From Balanoglossus misakiensis (taxonomy: Eukaryota; Hemichordata): a stretch of 64,000 nucleotides of DNA. The stretch covers positions 11,408,001 to 11,472,000 of the forward strand of contig CM082584.2 in assembly GCA_040954595.2 (NCBI GenBank). Reading direction: 5' to 3'. Positions 26,455 to 37,022 of the stretch are shown here, piece after piece (position 1 is the first letter of the stretch; each line of letters starts with the position of its first letter). The notes beneath the pieces are model-generated. The model was not told where the DNA came from and searched no databases. It was given only the letters and a program-made list of their open reading frames with translations. Both the position numbers and the translations under genes were made by a program.

Positions 26455-29400
26455 TGTGTTTGTGACTGCAGATATTTTCCATTTCAATGTTTGAATTTCA
26501 GGTCACAGCAGTGAAGATGTTTCAGCTTCAGTTCCACACGGGATTCACTGCACCGGGACAAACAAGACTTCGATTTAACAAGTAAGGATCATCTTATTCC
26601 GTGTCTGTTTTCCATAGAATCCTGCAGTAGTCTGTACGCTGCATTTTATTCCCGAGTAGGCCTATTGTACCAGGGTGCCATGTCACGTGGCAAACGTCAA
26701 GACGCATGCAAATCATCATTTCAAATACTAACCCTCATTCCCTATTTCCACACACAAGATATGGTCTAGATGCCACGGAACAGCCAGACAAGTATCCTGA
26801 ACTGTTCCAGGTGATTGTGGAAGTGGCTGTCGGAAACCAGGAGAAGCCAATGGAGGCTCCGTGGAAGAACTTCGAAACTCAGAGACTCAACCCGAAACTG
26901 TGTTTCTCAAGTCCAGACGAACAGGAGCAAGTTGCACGAGAGTTTGGTGAGAAATTATTAAGGTGTATTGGTTCCACAGTTCTGATCAACTATAAACTGG
27001 TAATAGATTACACCTACTAAAACATTGTGACTTCAATCACATCTGAGCTTCTGTTGTATTTGTCGCAGGTCATTCTGACAAGCCACGTGGAAGCTTCAAT
27101 GCCGTGGACCAGTCGAGCGATCCAGAGGACGAACGGAGTTCCGCCTTACAAGATGACACTGTGTCATCTACCACCCTGGAAAGCGCACCTGCAGGCAACA
27201 GCAAGGGATTCATAGCTGGTCTGGATTGGCAAAGTTCAGACGCCACACCAAAGAGTCAAAATGGATCCGCCAAAGAGGCCGGACAGTCTAGATCAAGCAG
27301 TTCTGCCAAGCTCAGTGATGACTTCGATGATGAGTTCGCGGCACTGACCACAGAGAGGATACAGACAAAACAGAGTAATGGTGCTGGTTCGGGTGTCGCT
27401 GCCAAGACGGAAGAAGACACCTCTCAGGAAGAAACCTCTGACGCCAATTTCTTCGAAGCAGATTTTGGCAACGACGGTGATCCGAACTTCTTCGAGGCGA
27501 ACTTCTCGCCGCAGCATTCAAGCGGGTCTGAGTCTCCGGCCAACGTTGACCTTCTTAACATCGGCGTGGGATCCGAGCAGAGCAGTGGGAACAACTCCAG
27601 GACCGGAAGTCGGCGTGGGAGTCAGGAGATCAATCTGATGGACACTGCTGGTCCGGAGCCGACCAACTTCGACTTGCTGACCCAACCAGCTGCGGGGGGA
27701 AGTCAGTCTGCTTCTGCTCCGACCAGCGCCAGTGGCAGCCGTAGTCAGACGCCGCAGATAGATGTGCAGCAGAAGGACCTCATGGGAGACATTTTCGATC
27801 CATTCCAGTCGAATGTTGCACCTCAAGCTGCCACCACTGAACCCAAAAAGGAAAATGTCGAGTCCAGTACAGGCGGCGCAAACGAAACCAGTTTCGACCC
27901 GTTTCTGAGCGTCCCTTCGAAGCCAGCTTCCACAACACCTGCGCAAAAAACGACGACGACCAAAGACGATTTGTTTGATCCGTTCTCGAATGCGACATTT
28001 GGGGCCACAAAGAAGACCACTCCAACAATCCACACAACGGACGACCTCTTCGGGGAGTTTCTCAGTCCTTCCTTGTCGACACAGCCCAAGACGCTGCCGC
28101 AGAGTAACAGCGGACCCAATCTGATGGGGAATTGGAATCTGGGCGGGAATCTGAAAACGACCCAATCACCTCTGGATATGCACCGGACGGCAAGTGGCAC
28201 AGCCCTGTTCAACATGGCACCAAAACCCATGGACAGAACGTCTAGCGAGTCGGTGTTGTATGGACAGGAAAAAAAGAGCCCAGAGACAGAGAATGGGAAA
28301 ACCAATGCACCCTATGACCCTTTCGCTGATCTAGGTATGTTCAATGGTCACCTAGCAAACCCTTATTTCCTGTCAATGAGAAACAAGATGCAGAGTTTGT
28401 GAAACCAAACATTTGCATGATAACCTTGACATTTTCAGTGAAGTCAAAATTTGCGAATCATGTTTTCGTCCACTCCTTCACAGGTAATCTGAAAAGTGGT
28501 CTGCCTGGTGGCAAAGCAACAACTGCGCAGTCATCGTTCGGCAGTCCTGCTTGGCAACCATCGCCGCAGCAGAGGCCAGCAGCCGGGCCTGCAGCAGCAC
28601 AAGGCAGACAGCAACAGCGGCCGACGCAGCAACAACAGCAGCAGCAGAAATCCAAGCCCAATTACAACATCGGTGGGTTTTCGGGACTGGGTGGCAAGCA
28701 GGAGGCTAAAGGTGGTTGGAAGCCAGGTGAGTGAGACACAGCTTAGTCTTGCAACAGAGAATGGTGTTCAGGGGAATAATATTCAAAGTAGGTTGGTACA
28801 CAGGAATGATGTTCACAGATCTGATACCCACAGAAGTGAGAATGTTGCTGCATTTTTTGTTTACCCTCACAGCTGGACCCAAGCCTGGTTCAGAGAACAC
28901 AGCGTTTGAAGACCTTCTCAACAACGCTGGGTTTACAGCATCGTCAGCCAACAAACAGGAACGGAGGACGATGAAAGAATTGAGGAGACAGAAGATGGCT
29001 CAGGATACTGATCCCAATGTTGTCAAGGTCAGAACAATATTCTCAAGAAAAATGCAGATTTATCGAGAGGATAAACATATTTTCTCTTGTTAAATCGAGA
29101 CATTCATTTAAGTCTATCTATGTTACCATAGCCTATGGGGTAGTGGACGGAATGAATTTTCACTGATGAGTATTGTGTTTATTTTTTTCAGGTTAGGGAA
29201 TGGATAGAGGGAAAAGGTAACAACATCAGGGCATTGCTGTCGTCGTTGGATACGGTGCTTTGGGAAGGAGAAACCAGGTGGAAATCAGTGGGAATGCACC
29301 AACTGATTGAACCCAATCAGGTCAGTGGTCCAATCAGATTTGGCTGAGAGGAAAAAAAAAAGAAAATGGCACTGTAGGAAACACCAAGTTATGGTATCAA

Positions 29401-29669
29401 TTTTTTATGTGATCGTGAGCCGATGGAGTTGCACTGTATACAGAATGAGATAATTTCTGATAAACATATTTTTCATTTTAAGTTCAGTGAATATTTTTCT
29501 GTGTGATATTCCCTAACAGGTGAAGAAGTTTTATCGCAAGGCGGCTCTGGCTGTTCATCCGGACAAGCAAGCGGGCACACCACACGAAGATCTTGCCAAG
29601 CTCATCTTCATGGAACTCAGCGACGCATGGAGTGACTTTGAAGAAAGTGGTATGAAGCCCCTGTATTAG
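21012..29669 (+). CDS. GAK: Cyclin G-associated kinase / auxilin (GAK), 22 exons, 1390 aa
   Basis: Recruits Hsc70 to uncoat clathrin vesicles and phosphorylates AP adaptors. Exons: 21012-21141, 21244-21305, 21552-21611, 21757-21871, 22402-22541, 22716-22841, 22989-23078, 23221-23356, 23525-23716, 23845-23983, 24112-24310, 24657-24779, 24888-25021, 25141-25338, 25464-25581, 26502-26581, 26759-26946, 27069-28334, 28484-28726, 28873-29027, 29192-29320, 29520-29669. The kinase domain is about 35-310: EGGFAFVF loop, YALK lysine (K64), HRDLK at about 164-168, DFG at 185-187, then TPMYRTPE. The PTEN-like domain is about 395-560 with HCLDGKAS; the catalytic Arg of HCxxGxxR is absent, so it should be inactive. 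C2 is about 565-735. The linker (exon 18) carries FEADF, FEANF, FDPF (three times), YDPF, DLLN and DLFGEF adaptor/clathrin motifs. The J domain ends the protein, with HPD at 1354-1356. The first ATG in frame starts [14 protein letters not shown], matching the human GAK N terminus. Human GAK is about 1311 aa. Confidence 0.96.
22010..22024. repeat. Poly-C tract (15 C)
   Basis: Homopolymer in the GAK intron between exons 4 and 5. Its length is likely to vary or to be misread. Confidence 0.9.
24331..24583. repeat. (TATG)n tetranucleotide microsatellite, about 250 bp
   Basis: About 50 near-perfect TGTA/TATG units, with one TACATTTG interruption near 24521, grade into (TG)n and end at GCACACAG. 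The array starts 20 bp after the GAK exon 11 donor. Long open frames in every phase here are artefacts of the repeat. Confidence 0.97.
25711..25924. repeat. 21-bp GC-rich minisatellite
   Basis: Tandem units of CCAGTCCCCCTCCAGTCTGC(T) with deletion variants (CCAGTCTGCTCCAGTCTGCT) and one CCAATTCCCCT variant. It lies in the GAK intron between exons 15 and 16. Open frames in all phases are repeat artefacts. Confidence 0.93.
25925..26112. repeat. Polypyrimidine tract: (CTC)n with CATAC spacers, then (TTC)n
   Basis: Directly adjoins the minisatellite. CTCCTC blocks separated by CATAC run to about 26064, followed by about 16 TTC units. It is almost pure pyrimidine on the + strand for nearly 190 bp, so H-DNA or slippage is possible. 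A further (CTT)n tract lies at 26421-26453 in the same intron, about 50 bp before the acceptor of GAK exon 16. Confidence 0.92.
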
Positions 29670-32509
29670 CCCGCTTGTCGGAAGTCAGGTTCAAGTACCA
29701 CTTCTCAGTTAAAATGGCAGTGGTTTGGAATGACCCCCGATACAGTATGACCCTGATAACCTGACCCAATGTCAAAGTCATGTGACTGTCATGTGACACA
29801 GTGTTGTGATTGTATTTGCGTAATTATTATTCCAAGCAAAAAGGCAACAGTAGGGTTAGTTTTTTGCCTACAAATTTTCTCAATGTGAATTATGGAAATT
29901 GAAAAAAATATTGCAAAAATATGAGGATTAACAGAAGGTGTACAGTTTACCTATTTATTTCAGACCCATCAGAAACAAGCCTATTTCACCCAGGGATGAT
30001 GGCTTGGACATAAATATGCATAAATAATGAAAAGACTGGTTTAGAAGCTCAAATGGGAGGATGTTACTTGTCATGTGTGACACCTGTCTTCTTTTACTGT
30101 CGTGTGTGTATGAATCAGTGCTTTGCGTACAGTACTTCCAAATTTAATGATATACAATTATAGTGTATAGACTGGTTATGAAGTGTCTGAGTAGCGTAGC
30201 AATGTGTGTCTTGCATACAAGCAGGATACATATGGTGTTTCAACACCGACGGGAAGAAAATATTTTAAGAAAATACAAAACAAAAACACAATTGCAGAAG
30301 AATACAAATCACAGAAGCTTTATGAAACATGTTTGTTGGGGCGTTGCTCATCTGTGGGACTTCGACCGTGGCTAGGTTAACAGGGTCAAATGTATGCATG
30401 GGTATTGTTGAGTGAAATGTGTGTGACGAGCACAGATACAGGGCATGTATGTCTGAGTCAACTGAAATGATAATCTGAAGATAACTTGCCATATGGAAGA
30501 AACATTCCTACAGCATGCAGAGAATATGAAATTAACTTATTGTGATATAAAAGGTTTTTTAAGTTAATATGTAAATTTTAGGAGAAATAAGAGGCTGATT
30601 GTTGTTCAGCCAATCACAGTGTGTTTGTGATGTGTAAATAATATTCAGGAGGTTTTAAGTTATGTCTACTAGAGTAATTAAATATGTATAGCAACTAATA
30701 CAATGTTCAATAATATGTCATTTGCCATGCAGTTGTAACCATCAAAGCAAAAATGGCATGGGTCAAATCTGTGCAGTGATCCTATGGTGGCGTGTGATTT
30801 TAAAGCGTATCTACAGCAAAAACCTGTGTTAGCCTGACTAAACTAGAAACCTGTCTATACCCCCCTTTTTCCCCCACAGCACCACAGTCCATGTCATAAA
30901 GACAGGAAAACATGTATTTACCGCAGAGTATAATATAATAACTTTCAAGATGCCTTTCATAGACTTTATCCTACTTACTGCAAAACAGACTACCTATTAT
31001 TACAAGTCTACTTCTATGTCTGGCAAGTCGTTCTTTAAAAATATGATTTACATTGCAGTGACAAAACAACAACAACAGATGCTCAGTTTATAGTTATGTT
31101 GAATTTTACTCACACTAAGAGTACATGTACTTTTAGGGTCGAACATGTACATGTATGGTACGTTGATATTATTCAGAAATGGTTCCGGTTGAAATGTCTG
31201 CTTACGTCAAACTTTTCACACACCATCGGCTGGCACTGTCTGCATTGATGTGAGACATTGTGAACTACATGTATCTTTATCAGTTCTGGAGAAATATGTG
31301 GAGCAGAAGAAAAAACAATTTCTGAGTTTGTGAATGTTGTGTCGAACCCCTTAGTCTGTGAATTCTTTTGTTTTTATTGTTCATGAGCACTGGTCATATG
31401 TGCATTGGGTGTACTCTCATCCTACCAAAGTCAGTCCAAATAGATAAGCAGTATTTATCCAGGGAACAGTGTATAGAACATATCTAGGATGAAAAAAAAA
31501 TCATCTCTGATTTAATGAATGTGACTTTCATTTTTAATTCAAGAGGGATAATTTGATTTCTGTACAGTGCAATAAGTTAATTCCCTTCGTTTTAAGTCTT
31601 TAAAATTAAGCATCATTTTCAGTCATTTTTAGATAAACCTCATATCTGTTATTTTAGTTTTGTATGGTGCTAAGCTCTTTATGTTTATTTCACTATAATT
31701 CTAGTTCTAGTAGTGGTCATCTTCATGCTGTATTTCGTGACAATCTCTACATATTTTTAGTTTTGGTGTGTCTCGAAGTTCATAATTAAACCACTCTTTT
31801 TAGACCATTTGAGTTTGTAGAGTTATTTATTCAGTTTTTGCATGAACCACACACCTATTAACCCCCAAATAATGCTAACAAACTTTTCTCAGTATTTTCA
31901 GCTTTCACCTATTTCCCAGTGTAAAACCTTAAGGTCCAACTTCACAAAACAGTCACTGACACCAAGTTGCAATAAAGCCAAATTCATTTATTGTGAAATT
32001 TTGCTGTGAAGACTAAAATATATACAAAGGACTTACTGAGTTATTGTATTACAAAGTTGAATGTGTAATTCAGGAAAGTAATAAAATTCTATTGTGCATA
32101 GAGTACATTATATTAAATTGTTACTTTATTTTACAACCTATCATCACTGCACTTTGGTTCAACTGAATTGGATTCAATGGTACGGTTGAAACGGGGATGA
32201 TAGGGTGTTAACCTAACACTTTGATGTAACTATGGACAGTGGTTGGTGCACTCCACATAAAAAGAGTTTCTATATGCTGTCACAAAATTACAAATTAAAT
32301 CCTTGCCTTTTAGAGGCAATAGTTTGGCAGTGCTATAGTTTATATAAAATATTTCAAATAAATTCCATTTTTCTAGGCAAATATTTTATTATAACTCTGT
32401 ATTAAGCTCATCTGACTTCAAGTCTGTGAACCTTGCTTAGAACAAAATGGCCGAAATGACATCATAGGTCACCAGGGGGTCAAAGGTCAAAGGACGCTCC
32501 ATTTCATTA
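29670..32509. other. Tail-to-tail intergenic region between GAK and HAUS3
   Basis: No coding segment is recognised. Plus-strand AATAAA signals lie at 31971-31976 and 32080-32085. Minus-strand signals (TTTATT on +) lie at 32125-32130 and 32385-32390, suiting a HAUS3 3' end. If these are used, the two 3' UTRs abut or overlap. ACATGTACATGTA-type palindromes occur near 31123-31156. Confidence 0.5.
32158..32213. mobile_element. Possible partial CCCTTTCACC-family relic
   Basis: Contains GGTACGGTTGAAACGGGGATGATAGGGTGTTAAC-like sequence (split here for brevity), resembling the right half of copy C (GGGGGTGATAGGGTTAA). There is no left end. Tentative. Confidence 0.25.
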
Positions 32510-35500
32510 TCAAGACATCTGTTTGGCTTCAAGTCTTGCAGACAGTTCAGCTAGAAGCCTCCGCAGCTTGGATGGATTTGTGAAGAAGTAAACGAAGAGG
32601 CTTCTCTCCCTGGCAAGAAGTTTGTTGAATTGAATGGTCTGCAGGGAATAAGATACATAAAAAGGAAATATCAGTGGTGTTAAAGGTATGTTATTTTCTT
32701 GCATTTAGAACCTTTAGGTCTTACAAATATCTGATTGATTCATGATGCAGTTGTGTTGACTTCTGCTCTATTCCTACTACCAAAACACCTTTTCGTCTAT
32801 TTCATAATTTTATTTCAACACGTAATGTTGTAACAAATCACTTACTTTCTTCTTGGAATTGATGTTCGATATAATGTCCAGCAGTGTCTCTTCCAACAGA
32901 TCCAAGTGCCGATGGAGTTTGGCGATGCCTTGCGAGATCTCTACGGGACTCAACTGAGGTGCCCCGCCCTTGGTAGCTGAACCGGAGTACAACTTCTCTT
33001 CACAAGCATTTAAGGTACTCTCTCTGAAAAGAATTTACAAATACCCTTTATTCTTAAAAGTTTTGAAGAAGTTTATGATACTAAAGAACAGGAGTTCTTG
33101 TCAGAGCCTAGAGACCTGAACGTGTACAATTTGGACAAAGTGCAGCGTGACTTACAGTAGGGCCAACGTATCGTCTCTGCTGTTCTTGCTGGTTATGAAG
33201 GAACCTCTCAACGTCGCCAGCTGATTGGTCAATTTCTCCGCATATTCAACCAATGTTGTAAATTTCAAAAACAGCTGCATGCCATCTCCCCTGTCTTCGC
33301 AAGGCCCTTCTGCCATTTGAAATAAAATCACAAACATTCAGTGTATATGGATACAAAACCAATGAGAAAATTGAATTGAAAAATGCAACATTTAGAAATG
33401 CCTTGTGCTTTGCAAATGCTAGTATACTTACCAAGAATCTGGTAAAGCCTTGTAATGAATTTATCTCTAGAATCAATAGTCTGTCTGTTTGTCTTTGAAG
33501 GGGAAAATGACGGTTCTGACATCAACGACTGTAAAAAGAACAGGATGTAAGTACATGTATTAACTTTCAGCACCTGAAGTACAATGAGACAGTTATTTCA
33601 CTGAGTAATCAAACAAGTGCCCACCATTCTAGATTGCAAACCGCTCTGATATCTCTCGAGGAAAGTGGAAATTCCTGTCAGCAGCCTGTGAGTTTGTTTG
33701 TGGTTCTTCTCCTCCACTTCAAATGCCATGGTTAAAAACTCGTTCCTCGTTCTCTGCACAATCATCTGTTTGATAACCTGGTTTGGGAGATGAGAAGCAA
33801 TCTCAGTTAGTGATTATCAACTCGGAATCTCCACATCCAGTTGCCTATCAGCTTCATAGCTTACACTCTCGTGTCTAATCTCTATGGCAACAGCTCTATG
33901 AAAGTCAACTCTGTATACTCACTTGGTCCTGTTTATATGTAAAATAATCCTGTCTGCTGATTTTTAAATCATAATCTCCTTGAAGTATGCGAGTGGTCTG
34001 TAACTCTCCCATTTTCTTCACCAACATTGGTAGCTGAGACTCGTACAAAATAGCTGCTTTCCTTTTCACGTGTTGAAGTTTGGATTGAACTTCATGTAGA
34101 TATTGTCTACAGTGGGGAAAAGAAACGGAGAGAGATATAACAGGGCTGTAAATCACCTCTGATTGTGTCCCAACAGCAAATGTCACAGGTTTTTTTCATC
34201 CTCACCCAACCTACCTGAATTCACTTTCATTTTTCGGATGAGGATTCTGCGTGAGAGTCTGCAGATGCTGTTCTGAGAATCGGACTGCAGCTTCAAGGCT
34301 TTTACTCTGAGCATTTGCCTTGATGTTTCTGTAAAGACTAGCAGGGTACCTGAAACAAGAGAAAGAAACAAAACTGGTGTCAGCATTAATAGTTGTCCTC
34401 ATCTCATAGGATAGCATCTACCAACTCTGAGTGCTTGACTTTATTTCTCTCTTATGAATGTTAAAACAGTTTATTTATAAGCCAATTATTTTACGGCGGG
34501 GGAAAAGCAATATTTTAAGGCATGACTTGATACATGTCATGGTATATTGGTGTAGTTTACAAATGAACTCACTCTGACTGAAGCCTTGCAAGCTCTTTAC
34601 ATTCTCTCCGAAAGACATCTTCATTTCCACCATGAAGAACTGAAGTTGTAGGACTGCCGATGTCAAGGAAACTGTATCGTGAACTATCTGGTTCACCTGC
34701 TATCTGACCAATATCCTGTCAAATGAAATTCAATTTTATAAGTGTGTAAAAAAATAGGACGTTATTTCAGTACCTTGATCATATCAGAGAGTGCAATCAG
34801 TGACAAAGCTTTACTTACCTTAAAAAATTGTCTTTTAGTGTATTCGGTCAATTCATGGGTAAATTTTTCCTCTTCTGCAAAATACCTCTGGAGTGAAACT
34901 TGGCACAAGAAATTGGCATCTTCATAATCCTGCACCTCCTTGCTTGCAGTGGTGGTGGGCGTCTCTTGGCTGTACAATTGACACATACTGGTGACATTGC
35001 CACCAAGTCTGTCCACACTGCTATTCATCTGAAAGCAATATTGACATACACGTCATGTACAGCTAATCCAGATTGGAACCAAGGTAATTTTTTGTAAATC
35101 TAAGTACTCATACCAGCTGTTTCTTATACAGGTTACTGGTTGTACTCACCTCCATATTGTCAGCATGGTACCTTTCGGTTTGTTTCTTGAGTTCCTGCAC
35201 AGCTGAAGTCTGCACTTGGCTCATTTTGGACAGTCTGTGACTCAGGGCAGTGTGGTGCATACTGGGATTGGAGAAATGGAGTGAAGAATAAGCATCTTTG
35301 TTTACATGCATTGCTGCTTAAAATCCCTGTATCCAATACAGAGATGTCATTTTGATCTGAGGCAGAGATGTAGATTTTTTGAGACTCACCTCAACACATT
35401 CCTGTGTTGGATCAACTTCTCCTTTTTCTCTTGCGTGCTTTTCTTACAATGTTGTAACCTGGCAATTTCTTCTCTGTGAACGGAAAGTCATATGAGCCAC

Positions 35501-36183
35501 AATTATCACCAACAGACTATTTTGACCACTTCATGACCGGTGAACAGTTCTCTACAATTGTTTAGTTACCCAGGATCATTTCTGCAAGAATGAAATATTC
35601 TACAGTATGCTGATGAAAGTGAAGAGAGATATAAATTAACCATGATACTTGCCTCAACTTATCATCTGTCATATCCTCGCTGGTTGATTCAATATCTTTG
35701 ATGGCATCTTGAAGTTGTTTTCCATCCAGTATGGCCTTACCAGATTCCTCAATTGCCTGAAACCTGACAGAGATACATATTTTTATTTTACAAAGAGATA
35801 TACTGAAATTATGTTCCTAGTTTGAGTGCAGTGTAATCAAAAGGTAATAGTATTACAGTCTTGACCAGCAATTAGGAGCATTATGATTAATTAGATTAAC
35901 TGAAAGCCGTGAATGACTAGCATTTTCACTTAATTAGCATATCACTGTTCAATAGATGACTTGGCTAGGGCAGGAAAACAGTTCACACTGAATACAACAC
36001 TTACTCTTTGAGCTGCTGTTCACTAACATAGTTATCTTCGTTGACATTTTCACAAAACCACTGCAGGAAATCTTTGACTTCGTCAGACTCAAAGAGCCAG
36101 TCAAAGCTCTCCCCGTGCAGTTTTTGATGACTTTTGTAGCCTAGCCGATGCAGCGTCCGCACAAAGTGTTTACCTTCACTCAT
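32510..36183 (-). CDS. HAUS3: HAUS augmin-like complex subunit 3, 13 exons, 622 aa
   Basis: Augmin recruits gamma-tubulin to spindle microtubules for branching nucleation. Exons in transcript order: 36183-36005, 35763-35653, 35473-35390, 35261-35150, 35028-34819, 34715-34573, 34349-34215, 34106-33923, 33777-33625, 33528-33432, 33309-33156, 33023-32846, 32638-32510. Phases close perfectly to a TGA. The N terminus (GESFDWLFES ... FLQWFCENVNEDN) matches the signature start of human HAUS3 (GEDFDWLFE ... FLKWFCGNVNEQN). Mid-protein, YTKRQFF and QGDYDLKISRQDYFTYKQ match YTKKQFF and KGDFDLQIAKQDYYTARQ. The C terminus has LFVYFF as in human FYVYFL. The rest is helical and coiled-coil-like. Human HAUS3 is 603 aa. 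The intron after exon 2 begins GCAAGT, a GC donor; all others are GT. Confidence 0.94.
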
Positions 36184-37022
36184 TCTTTATGTCAATTCTA
36201 TGTTATTGTATGGGGAATAATAGAGGAAAATTAACACAAGTAATGAACGAAAGTCTATGCATCGTCATAAAGTTGCAAATAGCTGCAATAATTACTGAGT
36301 GCACTCCCAAACTTTGGATCGGGCTACATGTAATCATTATTGAACCCCTCTGCAGATAGTAAACACACATGCAATGAAGAAGCATCATAGCAACGAATGA
36401 CAACATTGATGAAATATACAAGTTACAACGTCTGTGCACTGCCTGATACGATTCTGAATGAACTGTCATTCACCAATACTGTTTAATCTTTGCATCGAAA
36501 GCTTAACTCATAAATTGTCACCTGGATTTGTTTTGGCGATGATCTTAATGCGGTGGTTCTGCATTCTTCATCACGTACGATTACTGCAGTTGTCAAATTT
36601 GGCGGTATACGGCTTCCTGGATGGAAACGAGGCAATGAACTCTGCAGCCTTCAATAAAATATACTAAAGTTTGATTTAAACTTTTACCATTAGCTACAAT
36701 AATGTATAAATATTTGGAGTAACTCTTGTATATTTAGAGCTTGTAATAGCTGTTTCTATATTAACGTGAAACTTGTTCCGATGGTCAAATATTATTGTAT
36801 GACTAAATTTTATTGTTTGAGTACGAGGGTATATCAAAACGAGGCAATGACCTCAGTCACAAAGGGCGGCGGACAGTTTGAGTTTGATCGTTGATGCCGT
36901 TTGACTATGATCGGTTTCAGATTGGTTTAATTCGTTGTCTTACCAACGCTAAACAATCATATTATAACCGATAGTGGTATTACAGTAACAGTATTCGTAC
37001 GAATGCTTTCTACAGCGACAAA
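36184..37022. promoter_or_regulatory. Head-to-head HAUS3/CENP-C intergenic region (candidate bidirectional promoter)
   Basis: 839 bp separate the two divergent start codons. Visible motifs are TTTGGCGG (E2F-like, near 36598), GGGCGGCGG (near 36864), ATTGG (inverted CCAAT, near 36923) and TTTGAGTTTGA (CHR-like, near 36877). No TATA box is obvious. Motif matches this short are weak individually; the support is the geometry and the shared mitotic function. Confidence 0.5.

Noticed and set aside
27518-28305. Minus-strand open frames of 160-215 codons opposite GAK exon 18
   Set aside because: Shadows of a long coding exon with strong codon constraint. No domain or signal of their own.
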